From assembly GCF_031679605.1 (NCBI RefSeq), contig NZ_CP117522.1:1798001-1862000 (forward strand): a stretch of 64,000 nucleotides of DNA, in the 5' to 3' direction. The notes beneath the pieces were generated by a model. It did no database searches and was not told the origin of the DNA. It saw only the letters and a list, made by a program, of their open reading frames with translations. Below, in pieces: positions 42,969 through 52,147 of the stretch (its first letter is position 1; each line of letters starts with the position of its first letter). This DNA is from Streptomyces luomodiensis (lineage in GTDB: Bacteria > Actinomycetota > Actinomycetes > Streptomycetales > Streptomycetaceae). The position numbers were made by a program, and so were the translations under genes.

Positions 42969-44336
42969 TCAGCGGCGCGGCAGCGGCTTGCCCAGCTCGG
43001 CCAGGGGGACCCGGTGGGTTTCGCGCGCGGTCAGGACGGCGGCCGAGGAGACCACGCCGCAGACGGCGGCGAAGACCGCGACCGGAATCCAGCCGGTGAC
43101 GCCGTCCCCCATGATCGCGAACCCGATGGCCGGGGCGAACCCGGCGAGCAGGAAGCCGAACTGGCTGCCGACGGCGAACCCGGAGTAGCGCACCCGGGCG
43201 GCGAACAGCTCGGAGAAGTACGCGGGCCACAGGCCGTTCATGCCCGAATAGGCGACACCGTTGAGCAGGACGGCCACCAGGACGATCAGCGGAACGCTCC
43301 CGGTGGACACCGCCCAGAAGTATCCGCAGACCAGGACCGCGCAGCTCAGGGCGGCCGTGATCCACACCGGCCGGCGGCCGACCCGGTCCGAGAGCGCCGC
43401 CGCCGCGGGCACACCCACCACCGCCACCGCGTTCGCCGCCACCGACACCCACAGCATGGTCGATCTGTCCAGACCGACCGCGTCCGAGGTGGCGTACGCC
43501 AGGCCGAACACCATGAAGACGGTCTGGAACACCGCGAAGAGCGAGGCGAACAAGACCTTGAGGACATCGGCCCACTGCGTGCGGAAGAGGTGCGCCAGGG
43601 GCAGCGGCGGCAACGTCTCCCGGTCCGCCTCGGCGGTGAAGACCGGTGTCTCGTCCAGTCGCCTGCGGACGAGGTAGGCCAGCACGATCATGACGATGCC
43701 GAGCCAGAAGGGCACTCGCCACCCCCATGACATCAACTGGTCTTCCGGCAGGGCCGCCACCGGGATGAACACGAGGTTGGCCAGCAGGATGCCGGCCATC
43801 GTGCCGGACATCGCGAAGCTGGTGAAGAAGCCCCGGCGCCCCTCGGGCGAGTGCTCCAGGGTCAGGGTGCTGGCGCCGGCCGCCTCACCGCCCGCGGAGA
43901 TGCCCTGGCCGAGGCGGGCGAGCACCAGCAGGATCGGGGCCACGATGCCCACCTGCTCGTAGGTGGGCAGCACTCCGACGGCCAGGCTCGAGATGCCCAT
44001 CATGAGGAGGGTGAAGACCATGACCTTCTTGCGTCCGACCTTGTCGCCGAAGTGGCCGAGGATGACACCGCCGATCGGACGTGCGGCGTAGCCCACGCCG
44101 AAGGTGGCGAGGGCGGAGACGGTGCCGACCGCCGGGTCGCCGGAGGAGAAGAACAGGGTCGGGAAGACCAGGGCGGCCGCCGACCCGTAGCTGAAGAAGT
44201 CGTAGTACTCGAGCATGCTGCCCAGGAACGCGGCGAGCGCGGCCTTCCTGGGCTGGGTCCGAGGACCCCCGGGACCGCCGATCAACCGGTCGCCCGGTGG
44301 GTGGGCGGCTGTCGGCGGCGGGGTGGGTGCGGACAT
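42969..44336 (-). CDS. MHS-family MFS transporter for an aromatic or alicyclic acid
   Basis: The 455-residue 12-TM protein has the MHS motifs LEYYDFFSYGSAAALVFPTL, GHFGDKVGRKKVMVFTLLMM and GGEAAGASTLTLEHSPEGRRG. It imports organic acids with protons. A copy of the shared motif lies 98 nt upstream, tying it to the iclR/pobA genes. Substrate inferred from neighbours only. Confidence 0.87.
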   Translation of the reverse strand: MSAPTPPPTAAHPPGDRLIGGPGGPRTQPRKAALAAFLGSMLEYYDFFSYGSAAALVFPTLFFSSGDPAVGTVSALATFGVGYAARPIGGVILGHFGDKVGRKKVMVFTLLMMGISSLAVGVLPTYEQVGIVAPILLVLARLGQGISAGGEAAGASTLTLEHSPEGRRGFFTSFAMSGTMAGILLANLVFIPVAALPEDQLMSWGWRVPFWLGIVMIVLAYLVRRRLDETPVFTAEADRETLPPLPLAHLFRTQWADVLKVLFASLFAVFQTVFMVFGLAYATSDAVGLDRSTMLWVSVAANAVAVVGVPAAAALSDRVGRRPVWITAALSCAVLVCGYFWAVSTGSVPLIVLVAVLLNGVAYSGMNGLWPAYFSELFAARVRYSGFAVGSQFGFLLAGFAPAIGFAIMGDGVTGWIPVAVFAAVCGVVSSAAVLTARETHRVPLAELGKPLPRR

Positions 44337-44433
44337 GGATTCCTCCGTACGCGGCTCGCGGAGAGAGTTCCTGTGTGGTTCGCATGCGATGGTCGGATGA
44401 GCGTGGCCTCAGTCACACGGACCGCGATACAGC

Positions 44434-44451
44434 CATTCCGTCCAATGGGAA
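44434..44451. promoter_or_regulatory. shared operator-like motif, copy 2 (MHS promoter)
   Basis: CATTCCGTCCAATGGGAA lies in the 317-bp gap 44337-44653 and differs by one base from the copy at 41685. Nothing else notable is seen in this gap. Confidence 0.6.
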
Positions 44452-44653
44452 ACTTTCCGCTCCACCGCTCCGGGCCGCCATGTCGGCCCGCCATTCCCCT
44501 GCCCCGCAGAGAGGCACAGGCGAGGTGGCGGTCGGCCGTCTGGCATCCGCGTGCCACCACCGCCCTGTCCCCGGGCGCCGCCCGGGACGTACTGCCCGCA
44601 CCCGGCGGGAGCCGGGGCCCCGGGCCACCGGCCGTACGACTCCCGCGGCCCGC

Positions 44654-45814
44654 TCAGGTACCCCGGCGGCCGGGCGTGGTGCGGGCGACGTCGATGGCCG
44701 TCCAGGCCATGCCGAGCGCTCCGTCGAGCACGGCTCGGTCGGCCGCCGGGGTGATACAGGCGGCGGTGAACTCGGGCTGGTGGTTGACGGCCGGATGGCA
44801 GTCCAGTCCGAGCATGGGGTGGATGGTGGGCACCACGTGTGAGACGTTGCCCATGTCGGTCGCGGCGCCGACCACACGGTCCGGCAGCTCGGGGAAGGAC
44901 CGTCCGAGTGCGGTGGCGTTGGCCACCCACAGCGCCAGCAGGTCGGGGTCCGGGCGCAGATCGGCGTAGTCGGGGCCGGCCGGTGCCGTGGTCAGTTCGC
45001 AGCCGGTGGCCAGCGCCCCGGCTTCGAAGCAGCGGTGCACCCGGCGGGCCAGCGGCTGGAGGGTGTCGAGCCGGTCCGTGCGCACGATCCACCGGCCGCG
45101 GCTGACGTCGGGGATGATGTTCGCGGCGGTGCCGGCCTCGGTGACGATGCCGTGGACGCGGTCGGAGGCGGCGGTCTGCTGGCGCAGCAGGCCGATGGCC
45201 ACCTGGGCGATGGTCATGGCGTCGGCCGCGTTGGTGCCGAGTTCGGGGTAGGCACCGGCATGAGCCGGCTTGCCACGGTAGGTCACGTCGAACTGGGTGA
45301 CGGCCAGGCCCGGCATGGCCGCCATCTCGACCGCGGCCGGATGGACCATCATCGCGGCGCGCAGCCCGTCGAAGGCGCCCTGTTCGAGCATCCGGACCTT
45401 GCCACCGCCGCCCTCCTCGGCGGGGGTGCCGAGGACGCGTACGGTCAGCCCGAGGTCGTCCGCCAGGGGGGCGAGCGCGAGGCCGGCGCCGACCGCCGCG
45501 GCGGCGATGACGTTGTGGCCGCAGGCGTGTCCGATGTCCGGCAGGGCGTCGTACTCCGCGCAGACCCCGATATGCGTCGGGCCGCTGCCGATGGTCGCGG
45601 CCACCGCTGTCGGCAGCCCGTAGCACCCGTGGCGGACGTCGAATCCGGCGTCGCTCAGGGCGTCCGCGACCCATCGGCTGGCCAGGTGCTCCTCGAAGGC
45701 CGGTTCCGGGTGGGCGTGGATGCGGTGCGAGAGGGCGGTCAACTGGTCCTCGGCCGCATGGACACGGCGCGCCGCGGCGTCCTTCGCGGCGTCCCCGGTG
45801 AGCGGAGTCTTCAT
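44654..45814 (-). CDS. M20-family amidohydrolase/peptidase
   Basis: The 386-residue metal-dependent hydrolase has GVCAEYDALPDIGHACGHNVIAAA (metal ligands Asp/His/Cys-Gly-His). It also has GTPAEEGGGGKVRMLEQGAF (general-base Glu pair) and a dimerisation domain containing YRGKPAHAGAYPELG. Its closest pattern is the amidohydrolase/AbgB-like group that cleaves N-acyl or aminobenzoyl amides. It is upstream of the shared motif on the same strand, so it is a separate transcription unit or runs through. The substrate is unknown. Confidence 0.85.
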   Translation of the reverse strand: MKTPLTGDAAKDAAARRVHAAEDQLTALSHRIHAHPEPAFEEHLASRWVADALSDAGFDVRHGCYGLPTAVAATIGSGPTHIGVCAEYDALPDIGHACGHNVIAAAAVGAGLALAPLADDLGLTVRVLGTPAEEGGGGKVRMLEQGAFDGLRAAMMVHPAAVEMAAMPGLAVTQFDVTYRGKPAHAGAYPELGTNAADAMTIAQVAIGLLRQQTAASDRVHGIVTEAGTAANIIPDVSRGRWIVRTDRLDTLQPLARRVHRCFEAGALATGCELTTAPAGPDYADLRPDPDLLALWVANATALGRSFPELPDRVVGAATDMGNVSHVVPTIHPMLGLDCHPAVNHQPEFTAACITPAADRAVLDGALGMAWTAIDVARTTPGRRGT

Positions 45815-45837
45815 GGTCGTCGCCGTTTCCGTTCGGT

Positions 45838-45877
45838 ACGCGTCGTTCGCTACGCGTCGTTCAGTACGCGTCGTTCG
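45838..45877. repeat. three 14-bp tandem repeats between the GMC and M20 genes
   Basis: TACGCGTCGTTC recurs at 45838, 45852 and 45866 with a 14-nt period, filling most of the 66-nt gap between the GMC stop and the M20 ATG. A role in regulation is possible but nothing else supports one. Confidence 0.75.
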
Positions 45878-45880
45878 GGG

Positions 45881-47446
45881 TCAGTCATCGAGCCGGTCGG
45901 CCATGAGCTCGCCCGCCATGATGGTGGCGAGGTTGGTGTTGGCCCGCGGCACCGACGGGAAGACCGAGGCGTCCACCACCCGCAGCCCCGATACGCCCAG
46001 CACCCGGCACGCGGGGTCGACGACCGTCTCGGGTGCGTCCGGCGCGCCCATCCGGCAGGTGCTCGTGCCGTGCTGCGCGTCGACGACGGTGGCCAGCAGA
46101 TGGTCGTCGAGGTCGGCGTCGCTCGCCAGCACCTCGAACAGCGGCCGGTTCGCCTCTTCCAGCGATCCGCCGAGGATGGCGGCGGTCTCCTCGCGGCGGC
46201 CCAGCTCGACGAGGGTGCGCACGCCCTCCCTCAGCGGGGCGAGATCGCGTTCGTCCGACAGCATCCTCTGGGCGACGCGCGGATGCGCCGAGGGGTCGGT
46301 CGAGACCAGGGTGAGCTCTCCGCGCGAATGCGCCCGGTTCAGCCAGACGCCGTAGGCACCAACGTGTGTCCCGGTGTCCGCGGTGGCCATCGCCAGCACG
46401 TTCTGGTTCATCGACGCGAACAGCAGGTCGTTCGCGTGCGTACCGGCCTGGCTGGACCAGCGCACACACACGTTGGTGTGCCGGTCGTGCGCGGAGGTGA
46501 TGGCCGCTTCGGGCCGCAGGGGCAGGGAGAGCAGCACCATCGCGTGGTCCTGCATGCCGTGACCGACCGGGAGCTCCTGGCGGACCTCGATGTCCAGCGC
46601 CCGCAACCGGTCGGCGGGGCCGATGCCGGAGCGCAGCAGGATCGCCGGCGAATGGATCACCCCCGCGCTCAGGACGACCTCGTCCGCGTGCTCCGTGACG
46701 GCCACGCCGTCGATCACCGCGCGCACACCGACGGCGCGGTCCCCCTCGAAGACGACGGTGTCCACGAGGGCGTCGCCGCGGATGGTGAGGCCGGGCAGGG
46801 CACGAGCCGGTTCGAGGTAGCCGTCGTTGACGCTGACACGACGCGCGTCACGGGAGTTGATCGGGTACGGCGACACACCGGTGGCGCCGGGGGCGTTGAC
46901 GTCGGGGGCCCAGCCGAACCCCGCGGCGAGGGCCGAGTCGGCCAGGGCGCGGTCGACGGCGCCCCAGGCCTCTTCCGGCATCCGGTGGACCGGGGTGGGC
47001 CCGCCGCGACCGTGGTGGGGCTGGTCGCCGAAGTCCTCGTCGTCCTCGAGCCTGGCGAAGTACGGCAGGACATCGCTCGGCGCCCACCCGTGGCATCCCA
47101 GCCGGGCCCACTCCTGGAAATCCTCCATCGGCGGCCGGATGGCGATCTGGCCGTTGATGGACGAGCTTCCGCCGACTCCCCGGCCACGCCAGTACGGCGC
47201 CTGGGGCTGTTTCTCGGTCCGTGCGGAGTCCAGACCGGCCCAGACCAGAGGCGCCGAGACGGCGGGATCCATCAGCGCCACCGCCGGGTTCGGCGAGCGC
47301 CACACCTCCGGCATCTGGGCCGAGCGGTAGTCAGGGCCCGCCTCCAGCAGCAGCACCCGCCTGCCCCGGCCGGCGGCGCGGGCGGCGAGCACCGCACCCG
47401 CCGAGCCCGCGCCGACCACGATGAGATCCCAGCCGCGTTTCGCCAT
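45881..47446 (-). CDS. GMC oxidoreductase, choline-dehydrogenase-like
   Basis: The 521-residue flavoenzyme has FAD motif DLIVVGAGSAGAVLAARAA, GMC signature 1 region YWRGRGVGGSSSINGQIAIR, signature 2-like VVLSAGVIHSPAILLRSGIGP, and C-terminal active-site HGTSTCRMG plus NTNLATIMAGELMAD. The family oxidises alcohols such as choline, glycerol or sugars. It is divergent from a GbsR/MarR-like regulator; GbsR controls choline-to-betaine genes in Bacillus, which makes choline a reasonable but untested substrate. Confidence 0.85.
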   Translation of the reverse strand: MAKRGWDLIVVGAGSAGAVLAARAAGRGRRVLLLEAGPDYRSAQMPEVWRSPNPAVALMDPAVSAPLVWAGLDSARTEKQPQAPYWRGRGVGGSSSINGQIAIRPPMEDFQEWARLGCHGWAPSDVLPYFARLEDDEDFGDQPHHGRGGPTPVHRMPEEAWGAVDRALADSALAAGFGWAPDVNAPGATGVSPYPINSRDARRVSVNDGYLEPARALPGLTIRGDALVDTVVFEGDRAVGVRAVIDGVAVTEHADEVVLSAGVIHSPAILLRSGIGPADRLRALDIEVRQELPVGHGMQDHAMVLLSLPLRPEAAITSAHDRHTNVCVRWSSQAGTHANDLLFASMNQNVLAMATADTGTHVGAYGVWLNRAHSRGELTLVSTDPSAHPRVAQRMLSDERDLAPLREGVRTLVELGRREETAAILGGSLEEANRPLFEVLASDADLDDHLLATVVDAQHGTSTCRMGAPDAPETVVDPACRVLGVSGLRVVDASVFPSVPRANTNLATIMAGELMADRLDD

Positions 47447-47538
47447 GTCTTCACCCTTGAATACGGAAACCGAATGCGGGAACGAACGTCTTGCGTCGGC
47501 ACGTCCGGCGCGGATGGCTGTAATCTGGCGCACCCCAT

Positions 47539-47567
47539 AACGTTCAGTCAAGAGTGAACGTTCAGTC
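47539..47567. promoter_or_regulatory. repeated operator between the GMC and GbsR-like genes
   Basis: AACGTTCAGTC occurs twice as a direct repeat with 18 nt between starts (47539 and 47557). The inner GTTCA/TGAAC also forms an inverted repeat. It sits 22 nt upstream of the regulator ATG, in the 142-bp divergent gap. Confidence 0.6.
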
Positions 47568-47588
47568 TTTTCTGTACGGGAGAAGTCG

Positions 47589-48092
47589 ATGCCGCATGCC
47601 GCCAACGACGGTGAAGCCACCGACCACAGCCGGCTGATCGAGGACTTCGGCGTTCGGATCGGGCGCGCGATGGGGTGGCCCCCCATGGCCGGACGCCTGG
47701 CGGGCATCTTGATGCTCAGCCCGGCTCCCATGACGCTCTCGGAGCTCCAGCACGCACTCGGTGCCAGCAAGGGCTCGGCATCGGAGATGACCCGCCTGCT
47801 GATGACCCACGGCACGGTCGACCGCGTCAAGGTCCCCGGCGTCCGGCAGGCCGTGTACGTCTGGCGCGACGACGCCTGGGCCGGCTGTCTGCACCACCAA
47901 CTCGACCAGACCAGGCTGCTCCTGGAGCTCGCGGAAACCGCCCGGGACCACAGCGGCCGCCTCGCGCCCACCCAGCGGACACGACTGCGTGACATGCACG
48001 CCTTCTACGACTTCATGGTGCGCCAGCTCGAAGGCGTGCTCGACGCGTACAAGCGGCGACTGCGCACCCCCGACGGGCACGAGCCCAGGTGA
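47589..48092 (+). CDS. GbsR/MarR-family regulator
   Basis: The 167-residue winged-helix protein has RLIEDFGVRIGRAMGWPPMAGRLAGILMLS, then PMTLSELQHALGASKGSASEMTRLL and a C-terminal helical dimerisation segment (RDMHAFYDFMVRQLEGVLDAY). It fits the GbsR-like branch of MarR proteins. Divergence from the GMC oxidoreductase and the repeated operator between them suggest it represses both. Confidence 0.85.
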   Translation: MPHAANDGEATDHSRLIEDFGVRIGRAMGWPPMAGRLAGILMLSPAPMTLSELQHALGASKGSASEMTRLLMTHGTVDRVKVPGVRQAVYVWRDDAWAGCLHHQLDQTRLLLELAETARDHSGRLAPTQRTRLRDMHAFYDFMVRQLEGVLDAYKRRLRTPDGHEPR

Positions 48093-48129
48093 GTCACCCG
48101 CGAGGGCTCAGGCGCAGCGGAAGGCTCCG

Positions 48130-49521
48130 TCACAACGGAGGAGACCAGGACCCCGGGGCCGGCGGACGGCCGGGGCACCCGTGCGGCCGGCGTGCGCGGA
48201 GCCGGACCCGGCCGCCCCGGGCGGGGACGAGCATCACCGACACCAGCCGCGCCGGCTCCAGCGGGCCGGCCGGCTCGGGAACGGCCGCCGCGAGGAGCTC
48301 CCTCAGGACGGTCTCGATCTCGAGCTGGGCCAGCGACACCCCGATGCAGCGCCGCACACCGCCGCCGAACGGTGTCAGCGAGTAGGGCACCGGATCCGCG
48401 CCCAGGTGGCGCTCGGGCCGGAAGGCGTCCGGGTCGGGCCACCGTCCGGGGTCGAGGTGAGTGAGCGGGAACAGCGCCGCGACGAACGCGTGCCGCGGCA
48501 CCGGGTGGCCGCCGAGCTCGGTGTCGTGCGCCGCGGTGCGCATGGCGTTGTAGACGGCGGGGCGCAGCCGGCCGGACTCCTTGACCGTCGCCTTCAGCAG
48601 GCGGTCGGAGCCCGCGTCGAGGTCGGCGATCAGGTCGTCGCGGGCGGCGGGGTGGTGGGCGAGCAGGTGCAGGGTCCAGGCGATCGTGGTGGCCGTGGTC
48701 TCGTAACCGGCCAGGACGAGCCCGGTCAGCTCGTCCAGGAGCTGTGCGTCGTCCAGCCCGGCCCCGTGCTCGTCGCGCGCGTCGAGCAGCATGGACAGCA
48801 CGTCGTCGCGGTGGGCGCGGTCGGGCGCGGCCCGGCGTGCGGCGATCTCCTCGCGGGTCAGGTCCACTACGGTCGCGCGCAGCCGGTGGAAGCGGCCGCC
48901 CGGCGAGAGCGGTCCGAGATCGCGCCGCAACGGCTCGGGCAGGAACAGTACGGCGAGGTTGCCCATGCCCACGAACGCGTTCAGCGCGTGCCGGAAGGTC
49001 GCGACCCGGGCCGGGTCCGTCAGGCCGAAGACGACCCTCAGGATGACGTCGAGCGTCAGCCGCTGCGCCCACGGCCGCACGGGCACACCGTCGCCGGACA
49101 GCAGCGCGGGCAGTCCGGTGTGCACGAGTTCGCGCACCCGCGGCGCCCAGCGGGCCACCCGCACTCCGTGGAAGGGAGGCAGCAGGAGCTTGCGGTGGGC
49201 CAGGTGCAGGGGTGGCGGCGTGCAGATCAGCGAGCCGGCGCCGACCGCGGGCGCCAGCAGGGCGGCGGCGTCGCCGCCGGTGAACCGCTCGTGGTCGGTG
49301 AGCACCACCCGGTTGGCCGCCGCGTCGGCCGCGCACACGAGCGCACCGCGATAGGGGAACGTGCGCAGCGAGAAGACCGGCCCCAACCGCCGGCGCAGCG
49401 AGCGCGCGTAGCCCTGGGGGTCCAGCAGCATCCGGGCCGTCTGCACGGCCCGTGGCGCACGGGTGGCCGGCGGGAAGAGCCGGGGATCCCACCGCGGCTC
49501 CCGGGCGAACGCATCGCTCAT
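48130..49521 (-). CDS. cytochrome P450
   Basis: The 463-residue P450 has I-helix LVLAGYETTATT, K-helix KESGRLRPA (ExxR) and heme-ligand region PFGGGVRRCIGVSLAQLE (Cys). The N-terminal DPRLFPPATRAPRAVQTARML and overall pattern put it in the bacterial group with CYP-type long K-helix to heme spacing. It lies 54 nt downstream of the acyl-CoA oxidase on the same strand. A P450 plus acyl-CoA oxidase pair is known from avenolide-type butenolide hormone synthesis in Streptomyces, where the P450 hydroxylates the acyl precursor. No ferredoxin is adjacent. Confidence 0.87.
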   Translation of the reverse strand: MSDAFAREPRWDPRLFPPATRAPRAVQTARMLLDPQGYARSLRRRLGPVFSLRTFPYRGALVCAADAAANRVVLTDHERFTGGDAAALLAPAVGAGSLICTPPPLHLAHRKLLLPPFHGVRVARWAPRVRELVHTGLPALLSGDGVPVRPWAQRLTLDVILRVVFGLTDPARVATFRHALNAFVGMGNLAVLFLPEPLRRDLGPLSPGGRFHRLRATVVDLTREEIAARRAAPDRAHRDDVLSMLLDARDEHGAGLDDAQLLDELTGLVLAGYETTATTIAWTLHLLAHHPAARDDLIADLDAGSDRLLKATVKESGRLRPAVYNAMRTAAHDTELGGHPVPRHAFVAALFPLTHLDPGRWPDPDAFRPERHLGADPVPYSLTPFGGGVRRCIGVSLAQLEIETVLRELLAAAVPEPAGPLEPARLVSVMLVPARGGRVRLRARRPHGCPGRPPAPGSWSPPL

Positions 49522-49575
49522 GCCGGTGTGCTCCTCACGACGGTGGACGGGAAGGTGCGGCCGGTGCGGCCCGGC

Positions 49576-51441
49576 TCAGCCGACCGGTGCCCGCTGCCAG
49601 GGCCCCGCCGGGTCGTCGTAGGCGGCGGCGTAGCCGTCGGTGGCGATGGGAGCCTGGAGGATCGGGTCCGGAACGGCGAACGCCTCGACGAGGGCGAGCG
49701 CGTCGGGGGCCAGCTGGGCGCTGACGCGGTCGACGGCGGGGGCCAGGTCGCGGACCGCCGCGGCGGTGAGGTGCCCCTCCGCCAGCAGCAGGCCCGCGTG
49801 GGGGGCGAGGCGTTGCAGCGCGAACAGCTGGAAGACCCGCTCGAGCACGTTCCGCGTGGCGCGGTCGCCGACGCGGCCGACGGCGGCCAGGAACGCCTGG
49901 GCGGCCCGCCGGGTGGCGTACGCGTCGACGAGGTCCAGGGCCGGGTTCACCGCGTGGTTCCAGCGGTCCATCGGGCCGGTGCTGGGCGCGCTGAGCCGGC
50001 CGCGGGCGTGCCGGAGGCAGTACAGCTCGTGGTGCACGAGCAGGTCGAGCAGGAGGGCGGGGTCGGTCGGCGGGCCGGTCCGCGCGGCGGGCGCCGGGGG
50101 CGGGCGGTAGCCGCGTCCGGTCAGCATGTCGGCGGCCGCCTTCGTCCAGATGACGAGGTTGTCCCCTTCGGCCGTGATGGTGCTCTCGATCGGCGTGAGC
50201 AGGTCGACGATGCGGTTGGCCGAGAGCAGCCCCTGGGCGCCGCAGCGTTCCCGGCACTCGAGCGCGATGTCCCTGGCCTGCCAGGTGATCCAGCCCTTCG
50301 CCGCCGCGACGAGCAGCTCCGCCTCGGCCGACTCGGTGTCGTCCCGGTCCGCACAGCGGCGGGTGGTCTCGCGCAGCAGGAACGTCGCCGCGTAGGCGCG
50401 GGCCGCCGCCCCGAGGACGCGCGTCTGGTGGCAGCGGTAGGCGAAGACCGGGACGCCGGACCTGCTCGCCGGGGCGAAGGTGTGCCGTCGATGGGCGTAC
50501 CGCACGGCGACGGTGAGGCCCGCACGGGCTCCGCCCAGCGCCGCCGCGCTCAGGCAGAGCTTCCCGGTGGTGACGCGCTGGATGGACCGCAGGAACCGGC
50601 GGCGCCGGCTGGCGATCGTGCTGTGGAAGGTCCCTTCGGCGGTCAGGTCCGCGTGGTCGCCCGCCAGCAGCGCCGTACGCTCCAGCGTCACCCGGTCGAA
50701 GGAGGTGATGGCGTGGTCGACCGCCGACCCGGGCGTCTCCGACAGCGGGCGCACCCGGATGCCGGGCAGCGGCCCGTGTGCGTCGCGCAGCGGCACGAGG
50801 AACAGGAACACACCGCAGTCCTGGCCGCGGACGATCAGCCTGGCCGCGACCAGACCGCTCTTGGGCCCGCCGGCGGGGCCGGTGTTGGGCATGAACTTCT
50901 GGGCGCCGGGCGACGGGGTGTGCAGGACGAAGGTGTCGGTGTCCGGCCGGTAGGTCGCCGTGGTCTCCAGCTCGGCGGCGTTGTTCCCGTAGCCGAGTTC
51001 GGTGATCAGAACGGTGCCGTACCGCCGCAGCCGGGTGAACGGGGAGAGGTCCACCGTGTCCCGGGGAGCGAGGCGGAGGAGGCTGCCCAGGAACAGGTTG
51101 TAGTGGATGGTGGCCAGGGTGGTCAGCGTGCCGTCGACCATCCCCGACCACTCGTGCAGCGACACCAGACGGTCCGTCGCCGCGACGAATTCCGCCACGG
51201 AGTCGATTTCCTCATTCAGGATCCGCAGACGCTCATAAGCGAGTTCGGAACGCTCCGAGGGCGACAATCCGTCGCGGTAACGGAAAATGTCCCGGCGGAA
51301 CAATTCCGTCCAGGGTCTGTGCAGATCGTCGAAACGTCCGTCGAAGAGCACCTCGGTCAGCAACGGCACCCGCACCCGGTGGGCCGGGACGGCGGCGCCG
51401 TCGGCCGGAGCCCCCGTCCCCACTGCCGCGATCATGTCCAC
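49576..51441 (-). CDS. acyl-CoA oxidase
   Basis: The 621-residue enzyme matches the long acyl-CoA oxidase architecture: ELFRRDIFRYRDGLSPSERSELAYER at the N-terminus, then LITELGYGNNAAELETTATY, FMPNTGPAGGPKSGLVAARL, and C-terminal helical domains with CRERCGAQGLLSANRI. The oxidase uses FAD and O2 to make the 2,3-enoyl-CoA. GTG 51441 has GAGG 9 nt upstream overlapping the EF-hand stop; ATG 51435 is alternative. In avenolide biosynthesis a homologous enzyme type acts with a P450, which fits this gene pair. Confidence 0.87.
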   Translation of the reverse strand: MDMIAAVGTGAPADGAAVPAHRVRVPLLTEVLFDGRFDDLHRPWTELFRRDIFRYRDGLSPSERSELAYERLRILNEEIDSVAEFVAATDRLVSLHEWSGMVDGTLTTLATIHYNLFLGSLLRLAPRDTVDLSPFTRLRRYGTVLITELGYGNNAAELETTATYRPDTDTFVLHTPSPGAQKFMPNTGPAGGPKSGLVAARLIVRGQDCGVFLFLVPLRDAHGPLPGIRVRPLSETPGSAVDHAITSFDRVTLERTALLAGDHADLTAEGTFHSTIASRRRRFLRSIQRVTTGKLCLSAAALGGARAGLTVAVRYAHRRHTFAPASRSGVPVFAYRCHQTRVLGAAARAYAATFLLRETTRRCADRDDTESAEAELLVAAAKGWITWQARDIALECRERCGAQGLLSANRIVDLLTPIESTITAEGDNLVIWTKAAADMLTGRGYRPPPAPAARTGPPTDPALLLDLLVHHELYCLRHARGRLSAPSTGPMDRWNHAVNPALDLVDAYATRRAAQAFLAAVGRVGDRATRNVLERVFQLFALQRLAPHAGLLLAEGHLTAAAVRDLAPAVDRVSAQLAPDALALVEAFAVPDPILQAPIATDGYAAAYDDPAGPWQRAPVG

Positions 51442-51452
51442 GCGGGCTTACC

Positions 51453-51992
51453 TCACAGCGCGCCGTAGAGCAGATGGCTCGCGGTGTCGCCCGGGTCCTC
51501 GCTGCGGTAGAACTGCGCGGCGGCGGCCATCAGCCGGCCCTTCGTCAGCTGCCCGTCCTGCCTGTCCTGCCCGGTCAGCCGGTCGAAGGCCGCCCCGGCC
51601 TCGGGCGCGGGGACACCGATGGCGACGAAGACCGCGATGAAGTCCTCCTTGCCGACCAGGCCGTCGCCGTCCCGGTCGGCGAGCTGGAAACCCGCCTCGT
51701 AGAGCGGGCCGACCAGCGTGTCGAAATGGTCGCTCACCTGGCTCAGGGCCTGGCGGAACTCGTCCTTGTCGATCCGGCCGTCGCCGTCGGCGTCGGCGGC
51801 CTCGCGCAGCGCCCGCCAGTAGTTCAACATCTCGTCGGCGTACGTCGCGCCCTTCGCCGAGGACTCCTCGCCGAAGGCGGCCACCACACGGCCGGCCATC
51901 AACTCGAAGTCGTCTTCGGCGATCACACCGTCGCCGTTGGCGTCGAGTAAGGAGAAAAGCCTCTCGTACTTCTGGTCCAGCAGCGCACCCAT
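51453..51992 (-). CDS. EF-hand calcium-binding protein (calerythrin-like)
   Basis: This 179-residue acidic protein has three clear EF-hand loops starting DANGDGVIAED (residue 17), DADGDGRIDKDE (67) and DRDGDGLVGKED (106), plus a degenerate fourth near residue 140. It is predicted cytoplasmic, with no signal peptide. Streptomyces encode such calmodulin- or calerythrin-like buffers or sensors. Its stop lies 11 nt before the acyl-CoA oxidase start, so it is co-transcribed with the oxidase and P450, which is unusual and suggests calcium-linked control or simple operon capture. Confidence 0.88.
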   Translation of the reverse strand: MGALLDQKYERLFSLLDANGDGVIAEDDFELMAGRVVAAFGEESSAKGATYADEMLNYWRALREAADADGDGRIDKDEFRQALSQVSDHFDTLVGPLYEAGFQLADRDGDGLVGKEDFIAVFVAIGVPAPEAGAAFDRLTGQDRQDGQLTKGRLMAAAAQFYRSEDPGDTASHLLYGAL

Positions 51993-52147
51993 ATTCGCCC
52001 TCCCAGCCGACGGTTCCCCCGAAGCGGGTTGAGAATATCGGCGGGCAATCGGGTTAATCCACCGGCCGCCCGCCCCTCTTTCGAGTGAAAAGCGCGTGCC
52101 GTACCTGACGCCGCGGGCGGCGATCGGCGCATCCCGAACGGTGGGGA

